This document shows, piece after piece, positions 24,545 to 37,429 of a DNA stretch of 64,000 bases. The stretch covers positions 1,466,001-1,530,000 of the forward strand of contig JAKNDB010000070.1 of assembly GCA_024305405.1 (NCBI GenBank), in the 5' to 3' direction. Within the stretch, counting starts at the first letter, position 1. Each line of letters starts with the position of its first letter. Below the pieces are notes generated by a model. It was not told where the DNA came from and searched no databases. It worked only from the letters and a program-made list of their open reading frames with translations. A program made the position numbers and the translations under genes. The DNA is from Dirofilaria immitis. Taxonomy: Eukaryota > Nematoda > Chromadorea > Rhabditida > Onchocercidae.

Positions 24545-24915
24545 TCGGCAATCCTATCAACGTTATCGTCATTTACTTAACATTATTACTATCATATAAT
24601 CATTACTATTACCATCATCAATATTATCATACTGTTAACGTCGTATCGTCATCATTCACTTAACATTTTTACTATCATATCATCATCATTATTATTACAT
24701 CAATATTATCATCATTCGTTACTATTATTGTCGTCGTCACCATCATTGTTATTACTATCATCATTATTATTTATCGTTATTGTTGTCACACTGATGATTA
24801 TTACGACAACTATTTATCATTTCCACTACCATTTTATTATCATTATCGTCATTATAGTTGCTATCATTATCATCATCATCATCATCATCATTACCAATAG
24901 TTTTTTTAACTCTAT
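24545..24915. repeat. ATC/ATT-rich simple-sequence region
   Basis: Low-complexity ATC, ATT and CATT trinucleotide sequence, giving a spurious + frame of polyisoleucine at 24728-24919. No gene inferred. Confidence 0.85.
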
Positions 24916-25334
24916 TTGATTTTCATTTATTGATAATAAAAGTATCAAAAAATATAATCATTTTATCGATTCGTATTTTTGAAATAATAATTCTATGAAG
25001 GGGTAAAAATCAATTATAGTCTTGTAGTAAAATAACTTTTAATTATTTGATCATTCCTCTCTTAAAGTTTCACTTCTTTTTTTCTTTCAAATAAATTCAA
25101 TGCTACCGTATTTTCGGTGTAAAAATTTTTTTCTTCTTTTGTTGCCTTTTATCTTATTTAAACAAAAAAAAAAAACTTTTTAAATTTGCCTATTTATTTC
25201 TTACTTTCTTGCTAATTTATCTATTTAGCTATCTAATTTATTCAACTTATTTTATTTACTTAACTTATTTACTTTCGCTAATTAATTTATTTATTTAGCT
25301 AATATATGAAAATCTTCACCTAATGAAAAGATTT

Positions 25335-25930
25335 CTTAATTAAGCATATATATCATCCATTGATCAAACATATATCATCCATTGATTAGACATATATTAT
25401 CGATTGATCAAACATATGTTATCTATTGATTGAACATATATCATTCATTGATTAAATATATATTATCTCTTGATCAATTTCTTTTTTATGAAAAAATCGA
25501 TATTTGATGAATTCAACTTAAAAATATTTTCAGATAATATATTTAATTTATGTATCATCCGCTGATCAAACATATATCATTTGATTGATTAGATGTATAT
25601 TAACTACTGATCAATTTTTTTATAAAAATCGATATTTAATGAATTCAACTTGTATATTCAATATAATATCATCCATTGATCAAATATATATTATCTATTT
25701 GATCAAACATATATTATCTCTTGATGAATTTCTTTTTATGAAAAAAATCGATATTTGATGAATTCAATTTAAAAATGTTTTCAAGCAATATATTCAATTA
25801 TATCTATCATCCATTGATCAGACATATATCATTGATTGATCAAACATATATTATCTATCAATCAATTTCTTTTTCACAATGAAATCGATATTTGATGAAT
25901 TGAACTTAAAAATATTTTCAGACAATATAT
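25335..25930. repeat. Degenerate short and nested repeats
   Basis: CATATATCATCCATTGATCA-like units of about 25-30 bp recur many times, and a larger block containing AAATCGATATTTGATGAATT and TTAAAAATATTTTCAGA recurs about four times. Two levels of duplication are visible. Confidence 0.75.
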
Positions 25931-26901
25931 TTATATATGATGCAGATATTTTAGTATAATATCAAAAATATTAATAGCAAAATCTCAATTCCACAATGCT
26001 GTAATTAATTTACAAAAAAAAATATATTCGAACGATATATTCGAACAAGTATTAATCAAATAATTTTATATTTTTAATGAATCATCGACAACACTATCAA
26101 TTTTCTGATATTTAACAAAATTTATATGATAAATAGCTTGTAATCTCGAGAATAATGCAAAATTTAAACATTGATTATTTCATATCAACTTTGTTTTTCA
26201 AACCTTTCCTTAATGATAATTTAAAACAAAAACAAAGTATTAATTGCATACGATAAAAATAACTTTTAAATTAATATTTTTCCCTAGATATAATTTTAAT
26301 TATATTTGGGAAAAAATTACGATTGAATTTTATTTATATTTGGGAAAAATTACGATTGACCAATTTTCAAAAATGAAGATTGCGAAACAAAAAAATAACT
26401 ATAATATATCTATATTACAATGAAATTTTTTCTAAATTAATTTAATATTTTTTTATAGTATTAAATTTCTCTCCTATAATTTCATTCGTTTTTGTAATCA
26501 TTTGTTGTAATTTCAACATTTTTATTATTTAATATTTATTCATGGAATATATCATTGATATTTTGCTTTTAAGTTAAATGATATACTTTTTTACGTATAT
26601 ATATAACCTGTACAGGTAAAATGATTAGAGCAAAATTTAAGTTGAAAAATTTTCTAAAGAATGCTATTATATTGCACTGTATAATTGAAGAGAAGAAGAA
26701 ATGTTTATTTTTGATAAACAATTTAAAAGGCATGAAAGAAAATGCTTAACTTATCAGTAAAGTTAAAATAATTTTTTTTTTAATTTCACTTATCATCAAT
26801 ATGAAATCAAAATAATTGAAAGTATCAAAATGCTATCATTTAGTGAATTTTGAAAAAATCATTTGCTTCCTCGATGATTTATTATATGTTTCATTTTTCC
26901 G

Positions 26902-26955
26902 GCTGACTAATCCGGCAAAATCTACCGGCTGACTAATCCGGCAAAATCTACCGTT
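26902..26955. repeat. 26-bp direct repeat, two copies
   Basis: CCGGCTGACTAATCCGGCAA plus AATCTA occurs twice in direct succession. It is notable mainly because it is GC-richer than its surroundings and contains a CCGG...CCGG short pair. Confidence 0.85.
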
Positions 26956-27784
26956 TTTAATTTCTATCAAATAGCATCCGGTTTCAATCACTCTATCATT
27001 CTATCATTTTATAATAGTTTGATTTTATCTGTCGATTTAGAAAAAAAAACTTCTAATTTAAAAACAATGAATTTACCGCAGCAAAAGATTTATAAAATTC
27101 TATGCATTATTCTCGAAGCAAATAATAATATATCAATAATTTCTATCTGTTGCTAATTTTCTTTTTGTTGTTCAAACAATTTAAAGTTTTCGATTTTTTT
27201 CAAATATATTGATAATACTCTCGAGATGATAATAATATTTCATCAAAGCTTTTTTCAAAAATATTGATAATAGTCCCGAGATAATAATAATTCATCAATG
27301 TCTTCTATCCATTTCTAATTTTATTTTAATAATTCTATAGTTCTTTTTCATTTATAATTTATCACATAACTATATTGATATCATTGTGATCGATTAGTTT
27401 AAAAGAAAATTATCAAATATTTGTTTCAATTTATTGAATGTTGTAAATAAGCAATAATTATAAATGCTTAAATTAATTTGTTTACTTTAAAAATTTTTTT
27501 TTTATTTACTCAAATATTTCTTTTTCTTTTTTCAGATTGTTCAAATATTTACAGTATCAGTATCCTATCATCAATAGAAAAATAAATAAATAAACAAAAG
27601 AGAAGAAACAATGTTAAGGAATATAACAATTGATTAAAATGAATGCTTAAAATTATCAAAGATATTTATTGCATAATTTTTGATTGTAACTGAGAATATC
27701 GTATGATTGTGTGGCATCTATTACGGTAAGCAAAATTTTCATCAATTCAGAATAGTCTCTCATCATGTTAATGTTAATTTATTT

Positions 27785-28305
27785 CCGCATGTTACGAATA
27801 TTCCAGATAATACAACTGATTAAATGGAATATTCCGATTGTTCGGAATAATGCAATCAGTTGAATAGAATGTCCCGAATCTTACGATTAGTTGAATGGAA
27901 TCTTCTGGATTTCCGGATTGAATTGAGCATTAAAAGATTCCGGAGAAGTTGAATGTAATAGTTCCGTCATATAATCAACTTGAATGAAAGCTGATAAAAT
28001 GTAGTGTTCCGATAATGCAGTTGGTTAAATGATATTCCGGATGTTACGAATAATATAGCTAGTTGAGTGAAACGTTCCAGTTGTTCCGGATTAAATGAAG
28101 TGTTCCAGTGTTCCAATTTGAATGGAGTATTCTAATAAAGTTAATTGATTGAATCGTGTTCCGGTAATACAATTCTGTAAATCAGGTATTCCGGTAATAT
28201 GGTTGATTTAATGAAATATTCCGGAAGTGCGATGGTCGAATTGAGTGTTCCGCAAGTGGAAATGTTTAAATTAGAATGTTCTAACAATATAACGGTTAAA
28301 TGACC
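27785..28305. repeat. Degenerate ATTCCGG minisatellite
   Basis: About 13-16 units of roughly 28-45 bp built on ATTCCGGTAATACAATTGAT and TGAATGGAGT, heavily diverged and GC-richer than the flanks. It ends about 270 bp upstream of the next gene. The minus-strand frame at 28141-28329 is a translation of it (repeated LPEY). Not obviously a known element. Confidence 0.75.
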
Positions 28306-28568
28306 TTTTTGCAAAAGGGCAAAGTTCAAGATTTATGAGCAATTCAAATGCGAATATCGAATTCTCATATTTATTAATTCGATATTAATCATTCGTAATG
28401 TAAGATTCTAAAATAATTCAAAATTGCAACAATGAATCATTACATCAGAAACTATCATCTTGACGCATTCAGCATCATAATTCAATCATATATATTCAGC
28501 ATATATCAAAATGATTATCACATGAATGATTAAAATAAATGATTTATTTTGAGAAAATGAATTAATCA

Positions 28569-28575
28569 ATTTCAG
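28569..28575 (+). promoter_or_regulatory. Probable spliced-leader acceptor site
   Basis: AATTTCAG ends at 28575, leaving a 2-nt leader before the ATG at 28578. Such a minimal leader is characteristic of trans-spliced nematode mRNAs. Consensus-based inference. Confidence 0.55.
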
Positions 28576-28577
28576 AT

Positions 28578-31500
28578 ATGCGTATATTAATTAGCATATT
28601 GATAGCATTGATTGCTAGTACCAATGCATTATCATTTTTAACCGATCAATGGACCGAACGTATGAAACAATTCTTTCATCAAACACAACAAAAATTGGCG
28701 AAAAATCAAATCAATTTTTGAATGGTTCGTTTGTTAAATTAAATAATTTAATTTTTTTTTATTATATTCAACAACAAAAAAAATCAATTAAAAACGAGAA
28801 AAATTTTGTTTTTACTCAAATTTATTTATTTTATGCAAATTTTCAAATATTTCGTAAATTTTCAAATATTTCGCAAATTTTCAAATATTTCGTAATTTTT
28901 CAAATATTTCGTAATTTTTCAAATATTTCGTAAATTTTTTTACTAAATTTCATTCCCAATATTTTTGTAAACATTAATTCGCTTAAAATTTTTTCCCTAA
29001 AAAATATTTTATTTGTTTATTTAGATATTCTTCGATCTTTTGTTTTAGGCATAAAAATTATCATTAAACATTTGTAAAATTTATTTCTGATTTTTTCAAT
29101 TCCAATTTAAATTTAATTTCAATTTTGATTTTGATTCAATTTCAATTTAAATATTTTCAAATACTTCGCAAATTCTCAAATACTTCGCAAATTTTCAAAT
29201 ATTTCGCAAATTTTCAAATATTTCGTAAATTTTTTTACTAAATTTCATTCCCAATATTTTTGTAAACATTAATTCGCTTAAAATTTTTTCCTAAAAAATA
29301 TTTTATTTGTTTATTTAGATATTCTTCGATCTTTTGTTTTAGGCATAAAGATTATCATTAAACATTTGTAAAACTTATTTTTGATTTCTTTCAATTTTAA
29401 TTTTAATTTAATTTCAATTTTAATTATTTCAATTCCAATTTTTTCAAATTAATTGATAACTTTTTGTTTGCTATTACATACTGAAAATAATTCAAAAACT
29501 TTTCATCCATATAAGTTTGTCATAAAATTTTATCTGATATAAATATAAACTTTTATTTTTAAATTATCATTTTTTAAAATTAGGATTATATTGAAAGAAA
29601 AAACGAAATGATAAAGCTTACATTTGATAAATGAAAATGATATTTTTTTCAGCAAAAATATTGCTATCTTTTTTTTTTTTAAATTAAATAATATTATTTT
29701 GTAAATTCAAAAAAAAAATATCGCAACCATCGATTAAAACAAATTAATCATCGATATTCGATTCTATTATTATTATTATTTCTTATATCCGATTACATCT
29801 GATACTTTTGCCTTATCATTAAAATGAAAAAAGTTAAATAGCGCATAAATACCAATGAGATATATCGAGACTGAATTCATAAAATTTAAATAGAATTCCA
29901 TCTAGTACTTTTGCCTTATCATTAAAATGAAAGAAGTTAAATAGCTTTGAAAAAAAGTTAAATAGCGCATAAATGCCAAAGCGATAAGATATATTGGAAT
30001 TGAATTCATAAAATTGAAATAGAAAATAAAAAAATTATATTATTTATAAGTAAAAATAATTGAATAACAAAAATTTATTTTTAAATAATCGATAATTGAT
30101 TTCAAATAAAATATATAATTGATAATATTATTTAACAATTCATTTATAGCATAATTCTTGAAGCATTTTCTTTTTCAATAGCATATTGATTTGTTAATAA
30201 ATATTAGGCAGTATTAATAATAATAATAAAATCCTGGCTAATCTAATTGGAATGGAACTTGATTAATTTAATTAGAATAAAAATTTATTTTATTATATAT
30301 TAAATTTTTATTAATATTAATCTTATAACGCATTGGCAGTTTTTCTAGAACTTGGTAAGAAAATTGATACAGCACAAAATTTTGTCGAACAATCAAAAGA
30401 TATTCTTAGTACGGTTGCGATAAATTTGAAAAATCGTGGTGAAAAATTTAAAGCTACAGTAATGAAAACAGCGGAAACAACGTTACGTGGAGCTGGTGAT
30501 GAAGTGAATTTTTTAATTCAAAATATTAATTTTTATTTCGAGACTAAATGAAATATTTTCGCTTCGAGATTAGATAAATTATGTTATATTTGAATTGTAT
30601 TTCAATTTTTACAATGATATCACTGATATAATTGATAAAATAGTGATAGCGATAGAGATAGAGATGGGAAATAATATATTTTAATGATTGTATATGATGA
30701 TTAAATTAATTATAATGCAAAAATTTAATAATCATATATTTCAGATTAAATTAATTGACATAAAAATAAAAACATTTTAAAATTACATTTATAAAAATGT
30801 TCAGATTCTAATTGAATTAGAATAATTTTTTCTATAAAATTAATTCTTAATTTTAAGTTTTAATATTATACAAATTAAATATTATCATTTAAAAAATTAT
30901 AACATCATATTGTATTATCTGATATGATGATATATTAAACATATTAAACAATATTTTTATATCAAAATTAATATAAAAATTTCTATTGAAGAAAAAAAGA
31001 AGTATACGTAAACAGGTGAATCATTTAGGTAGAAGGTTTTTTCTCCGAAGTACCAAATCGTGTCAATGATGGTTTTGATGAGATTCTCGGAAAACTTGGA
31101 GAAGCATGTTCATGGATTTTAAGAAATATTATTGCTCCAATATTATTCATTATTACACTACTTGCTCTTACGTATATTTTTATTATTTCCGGGTAAGCAA
31201 TATATTTTTTATTTTTCTATCATTTATTTTATTAGTTATTATTTTTATTTCTATTCTAATTTCCTAAAAATAATATTTCTTTTCAATTGAGAAATATTAA
31301 ATTAAAATGGATTATTTGATATGATACGGTTATTTATGCTTATATCTGACATGGTAATATTGATACAGTAATTTATGCCTACTTTTCATACAGTAATCTA
31401 TACTTGTAACTAATACGGTATTTACACTTTTATTTGATACAGTAATTTATATGTACGAGTGAATAAACCGTAAATTTCTTGAAATATAAAATTTAATAAT

Positions 31501-33186
31501 CATTCATAAATGCTATTAAAATAAACAATTCAATTATTCAATGCAGATATGATTTCTGAATGCAACATAATTTTATCGCTAATTTATATCAGCGCTTGAA
31601 TTTGTTGAAAGAAAATACTTGATATATTATCAATCTATCAGTTATTTAATATGATCATTTATATGATATGATATCAAAAAATAGCATGGACTGTTCATAA
31701 ATTTACACATTAACAAATATTGATAAGTAATCATTCTCAACTTATTAGTTATGTGACGGAATAATGAGGCTAATAATGGTTTCTTCAACTTATTGTTAAA
31801 CTTATCAAAAAATATATGACACAAAGTTAACTATTAAAAAATTAGCGTAAAGTTAAAACGACATGTGTGAAATGAATTATTTTATAAAAAAAACTAATCA
31901 CAAAGACTTATTGTATTTAAATAATAAATAACTTAAAACTTTTTAAGTGTTTTTTTATTTATTAATTTTAAGTTGAAGATTAATTGAGAAATGTGTGAAT
32001 TGAATAATTTTTAAAATAGAAATTACTAATCCTCGTATTATCTTCTTCTTAAATATCTTTCTTTTTTCGATAATGATTTTAGTTTTATTTTCATTAATTC
32101 TAATTTAACATTTGATAGTAAAAATACAAATAAGAAGTAAATCACTTTGACGAGTAGTTTTTAAGTGGTTTGTAAACATTAGACATCAATCTTAACAATG
32201 TCGTGGTGTAATTATTGATGATCATCAAACTAAGACATTAATTCAAAAGTTTCCAGTTAGATGTTGACATAGGATGTTTTAAATAAAATTTTAAATCAGC
32301 ATGTTCAATGTATGATCATTGTCATCTTACAAGTTTCTTACAAGCTATCAGGGACAGTCTCGATGATTCTGCCAACTGGTTTATATGAATCTTATCTCAG
32401 ATTTTGCATAATATTTGTTGATTAAATGACTTCCCCAATCTTATCATTATGTCCAGAATCCTTTTCATCTTGTAAGCTATCAGAATCCTGATAATATCAG
32501 TTGCCCGAATCGCAGCAACCGATATTGGTCATGTTAATCTTATTTCAGAATCTAACCGATAATGGTTAGATAAATTTTATTCCAAATTCTTCATGATTCA
32601 TAATATTGATTAAATGATTGATTCAAATCATAGATTCTTCATGACTCTCTTTATATTAGTTCAGTGATTTATCCGAATCTTTTCTTAGATTTTCTTTTTT
32701 CCACTTTCCAATATTTCGTACACACATATCTTTCGTCCAAAATTAATTATTATCAATTCAGACTTACATGACTGAGTAATTAAATCTCTAATAAAAGTAT
32801 AGTATTTCATGCTAATTAAATGGATCAAATTAAATAATCAAATCATCGTCGAAGTGTAGTATTTCAAATGTTAATTAAATATATCAAATTAAGTTTGATT
32901 AAATTTTTAGATTAATCAAATCGATCAATCAATTCTATGAATTATAAATATAAATTATTCAAAAATATATTTTCTTCAGATGTTGTGGTTGTTGCTGTAG
33001 CACATTATTATCACATTTTGGTGTAACTTTGGGTAATACATTTAAACAATTGAAAAAGATAAACATTTGCGACAAGGTGATCGTATCATTATCCTTCGTG
33101 ATCTGGAAACTTCCATACCGTTACAAGGAAATGAATCATTCAATAATAGGCAACTATCAAAAAATGTACGTATTTTAAAAGTTTAA
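28578..33186 (+). CDS. Unknown secreted/single-pass membrane protein
   Basis: Four exons: 28578-28659, 30349-30503, 31029-31192 and 32980 to about 33186. The first three junctions agree in phase (donors GTATGA, GTGAAT, GTAAGC). The protein has a signal peptide (residues 1-18, MRILISILIALIASTNAL), a charged amphipathic helical region about 19-107 with alternating Lys/Glu (coiled-coil or lipid-binding-like), one transmembrane segment about 112-133, then a juxtamembrane CCGCCC cluster typical of palmitoylated sites, and a polar tail. The last exon as read ends at 33178 (199 aa), but its frame changes from a natural-looking tail to another at an A-run, 33053-33057; one extra A would continue as KDKHLRQGDRIIILRDLE and stop at 33186 (about 202 aa). 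A GTACGT at 33166 could also be a donor to a further exon. I do not recognise the family. The gene lies convergent to the SEA-type gene. Confidence 0.72.
28840..29400. repeat. Intronic duplication, period 295 bp, plus short repeats
   Basis: In intron 1 of the unknown membrane-protein gene, units of TTTCAAATATTTCGTAAATT recur about eight times. A longer block (TTACTAAATTTCATTCCC onward through TTCTTCGATCTTTTGTTTTA) occurs twice, at about 28940 and 29235. Confidence 0.85.
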
Positions 33187-33189
33187 TAA

Positions 33190-34480
33190 TACTTGTTACC
33201 TGATACGGTGATAATAATATTATCATACAATGATACTGTAATATTTTATTTGAATTTTACTGTAGGCATTTATTGTATATATTTAGATATTTGTTCAATC
33301 TATTGTTATATTATTATAAGAAATAGAAAATTCTTTTTTTCCCTATAATATTCAAATAATTTTTGAATTTAGATTTCGCATATTATTTCGCAATAATTTA
33401 TCAGTAGTGTAATTATTATCATAAAAATTTTATCAATCTTCATCCATTTTCATTTATTAGAATAAAAATAAATGTGAAAGAAAAAAGTAATTGTCGGAAG
33501 AATCAGAAGCTCAATATTTAATCATTAATATCTAACATGAAGCATCTGAAGTATTCATTCAATGAATATTAATTCGTTTGTTACGTAATTCTGAAATCTA
33601 TCCATTTCATTGTTATATTCCATTTTTTTAATCATAACATATGGATAAGATATTACGGATAAACATGTCTACTATTATAACAATAAATAATAATACTAAT
33701 AATGATAATAATCATTTATAATTAGTGATGATCGATGAATATATTTTAAGTAACAAAATTTTGTTTCTTTTTTTTTTAAATTTAATTTTATTAAATGTAA
33801 CAGATTTTGTTTTCTTTTAAAAGATTCAGAAGGATTGAAATAGTTTATTTGTATTTTTGTTTTTGAAATTTTATTTATTTTCTTTGCATAATACAATGAT
33901 ATTTTTATAGAAAATTATAGCAATAAAAAATTAATGAAAATTTCAAAAAAAAAGAAGAAAAATTTACAAAAATGAGATAAAACTTTAAAAAAAAAGCAAA
34001 GAATAATTTGATAAATTTTTATTTCAAAAAATGTTTTCAAAAAATAATTTACAAAAATTTTTCGTCATTTTTTTCCCATTTATCAAATATAGAAAATATA
34101 TCAAATTTTGTTTTCTTTTTTTTTGAATTTTCTCAAAAATTTTTTCAAATTTCTCACATTTGTTTTTGTTATTTGATGCGTTGCAATTTTTTATTGATAA
34201 TTTTTTTTGCATTGATAATTTATAAATATTTTGAATTATTATTTCAATCAATTAATGAATAATTTGGGGATTTTTTTTTAATCATTTATCATTTATATAT
34301 TTCAATTATCAATTTTGCATAGCTGTGATAATTAATTTTTATCTTTTATCAATTTGTTGTATTTTGATGAATTTTATCAAAAGCAAAGAAAAAAAAATTT
34401 GATAAATAAATTTAATTGAATGAATTCATATTAATACAAATGAAATATCAAAGAAGAATGGAGGGAAAAAAAGAAAAGAA
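33190..34480. other. Convergent intergenic region
   Basis: Between the convergent stop codons at 33186 (+) and 34487 (-). No exon seen. The overlapping open frames at 34008-34262 (+) and 34024-34251 (-) are low-complexity Phe/Ile/Lys translations of AT-rich DNA. Confidence 0.6.
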
Positions 34481-34486
34481 AAGAAA

Positions 34487-36745
34487 TTAATTATAAAGAT
34501 ACTGTACTAAAATACTACTTCTATCAATATGAGTACCATTCAATTCCTCTTCAATTCCCGGTATGATAGCGTTGAAAACATTTTTAACCGTTGTTAAGCC
34601 AATATTTGCACGAGATGGAATGAGCAATATGATTGAAAATTCGACAGCAAGATGTGGACCACTGAAAAAAAAAAATAAACAAATAAATAAACAAGCAAAT
34701 ATTTGTTTATCGTTTGTTGCAAAAAAATTAGTATTTTATGAAATAAAAATTTAATTCAATTTTACCTATTATATAAATACCATACGTAAACATTATCAAG
34801 ATACGGTTGTAACGATGATTGCTTAAGTTGGTTATAAATCTGAAAAAAGAAAAAAAAGTGAAAATGGAATTTTTAAAAATTTAAATAATTTTTAAAATGT
34901 ATAAATTTTCTTTTTTTTGAAGTGAATTTTAAAAAAATAAATAAAATGAATAAGTAAAAAATTTGAAAAAACATTAATTTAAACCATTTCAATTTAATTT
35001 CCAATTATCGTTTATTCAATTAATATTAAATATTATAAGTATTAATCGAAGCTTTTATCATGCATCAATTTTAATTTAGAAATAATAATAGCTAAAACAA
35101 ATATTCGAAACAATTTAGTTGCCGATAATTTAGATAATTAAAACTTGTCCAAATCAAACAGTGAAATATGAGCCTAGAATAACGAAAATAATGATAGTAA
35201 TATGTTTTAAAAGATTTTAAAAAAATGATATGTTATCCGGAATGTATTTCTATTACCGGATTGTATTATAATATAAAATAGAACACTGAGTAAAATTAGT
35301 TTTAGCAATTATTTGAAAAGCAACGAACAAGGATTTTCTATGATCCGCCGAATCATCATTATAATATAACAGATTCTAAAATGAAATTCAACATACCGCC
35401 TTCTGAATCATTTGACTTGCTTGACGATATTTGAAATGATTATGATCTGTAAAAATTTCATCAGCCTGATTTAGTATATACATCTGGCAGAGAAATATTC
35501 GTTTTTGAAGTCGATCTGTTGGATTTGGTAATGTTACAATGATAGGTTTATATGGTGGTAATGGAGTTGGAAATGGTGATGGAAAAGGTTGAAATGTGAA
35601 ATTAGGTAGTGGAATAGGTTGATGTGTAAAATTTGGTGAAGCGGTAGAAGTGATGAAGTGATATGGTTCAGAATGCCTCTTCGTTGATGATGATGGTGAT
35701 GGAATCTTGATGATAAGCACTGAATAAATGAAATTATTTTAATTAAGCTATTCTAATTATCATAAATGATCTATTCTACAAGAATTAGATTTCAACATTT
35801 GATATATCATGTTTAGCTTATCTATCATATCATTATATCACCAAATAATTGCTCAATTTTCAAGTATAATAATTAAATTCATTCTTAAGATAATGTTCTT
35901 AAGATAATGTTATAAAATTTAATTTTGTGAAAGAAAGTTTATATATGATAATAAAGCTTATCAATCAATCTTATCAATTGTTTTATTACATTTAATTTGC
36001 TAAATTCTTTCAACAAAATTATATAATTTAAGCTAATCATACTATGCTATAAAAGTTATTATTAATTTACACCTGCCGGTGTTTAAATTATTTTATTACA
36101 ACAAATTAGTATTATCGTTTAAAAAAAAAAAAAAAATTTAATCCTACGAAAAAAATTTTTACGTAAATTTAGCAAACTATAATTGTCCTAGAAAAATTTT
36201 ATTTATACGGCAAAATTTACGTAAATTCACACGAACATGCACAATCTATTTTGTATAAATTTACGTAAATTCACGCAAACATGCAGAATCTCAATTTACG
36301 TAAATTCATACAAACATGCAGAATTTATTTTGTATAATTCTATTTTGTATAGAATGAATTTACGTAAATTCACGCAAACATATAAATAGAATGAATTTAC
36401 GTAAATTCACGCAAACATACGAAATAAAATGGATTTACGTGAATTTACGTAAACACAGAAAAGGAATAAATATCGTAATTACTAATGCAAATGATCAAAA
36501 TAAATTACATACCATTCATAGCATATGCTATTATGATTGTAATAATGAGTAGGATGAGTAGTAATGATACAGTAATAAGCATACATAATAACCGTTTCTT
36601 ATTGCTGTAACAATTAATTAATTAATTAATTGATTAATTAATTAATTAAATAATTAATATGTAAAATTTAAATTACCTATATCAAATTGAATAACAATTT
36701 TTATTCAATTAAATTATTTAAAATGAAAATTACAACTTACCCCAT
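34487..36745 (-). CDS. Type II membrane protein with Pro-rich stalk and probable SEA domain
   Basis: Five coding exons in descending order, 36745-36741, 36604-36513, 35719-35397, 34839-34766 and 34661-34487, all phase-consistent, give 222 residues. The start is the ATG at 36745; only this one fits the phase of exon 2, and it leaves a 5-nt first coding exon. Seen: a short basic N-terminus (MGNKKR), a transmembrane segment about 8-29, a Pro/Ser/Thr-rich stalk about 36-85 with two NFT glycosylation sequons, and a folded region about 86-220. That last region has the SEA pattern: IFLCQMYILNQADEIFTD, KAIYNQLKQSSLQPYLDNV, SGPHLAVEFSIIL and ELNGTHIDRSSILV. SEA domains occur in heavily glycosylated surface proteins, and many self-cleave at a GSVVV site; here the matching position reads NSGPHLAV, so cleavage is doubtful. 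The N-in/C-out orientation is inferred from the charges. The SEA call is by eye and not certain. Confidence 0.75.
36159..36452. promoter_or_regulatory. Cluster of TTACGTAA palindromes in an intron
   Basis: Seven perfect TTACGTAA octamers lie at 36159, 36217, 36261, 36296, 36360, 36397 and 36445, plus TTACGTGA at 36435. Most are embedded in a repeat resembling GAATTTACGTAAATTCACGC with AAACATGCAGAAT. TTACGTAA is the consensus site of NFIL3/PAR-type bZIP factors (ATF-2 and CES-2 in C. elegans). The cluster lies in the intron between exons 2 and 3 of the SEA-type gene. Whether it is a real enhancer or simply a repeat with a palindromic core is open. Confidence 0.6.
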
Positions 36746-37429
36746 TTTGCATGAAAATATAAACGATTAAAATAGTTCGTTAAATATCAAAAATCTTATT
36801 CAATTTTATGTATAAATTGAAAATAGCAAAATGTGAATAAAAAGTTTTTGAATTTTAAAAATTTATAAATATCAAATAGAATTTATTCGTTTATATTCAA
36901 ATTCTATTAAATGACCCTATTCAATAATGCGTATTACTAATTTTTCTAATCCTAAAATTCATATCTTTTCCTTCTCCCTCCTTTCAATTATATATTTTCA
37001 ATAAAAATCAATCTATTTAATTTTAAAATTGTTCCATTTTAATAACGAGGAATAATTAACGGTAAATTTGCATAAATAACGATAAATAGGTAATGAAATT
37101 TTACTTAAAATTATTGGCATAAAATGATATGAAAAATAATTTTAAAAAAAAAACAGTTTTATATGAAATATAAGACAGGCCAAATAGCTTAAATTATACT
37201 AAACATAAGCCAAATTCATTAGGCTAATTATAATAACAAATTTATTGTTATCGCAATAAATTCATTAATTAATCAATCGATTAATCGATCAATCAAAAAA
37301 TAATAATCGATCAAAAAGAAGGAAATAAGATAAGCTTCGATTCATAATTATACCATTTTAGTTTTAAAGATCGCTTAATTGAATTAAAAGATTTTGGGGC
37401 TTTCTTTTTTTAAGTTTTGTAAATTTAAA

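Noticed and set aside
24728..24919. 63-codon + frame rich in Ile/Ser/Val
   Set aside because: Low-complexity ATC/ATT sequence; no splice signals or family resemblance.
36598..36660. Possible origin or regulatory palindrome in TTAATTAATTAATTAA-like DNA
   Set aside because: Simple TTAA/AATT repeat; nothing beyond low complexity supports a function.
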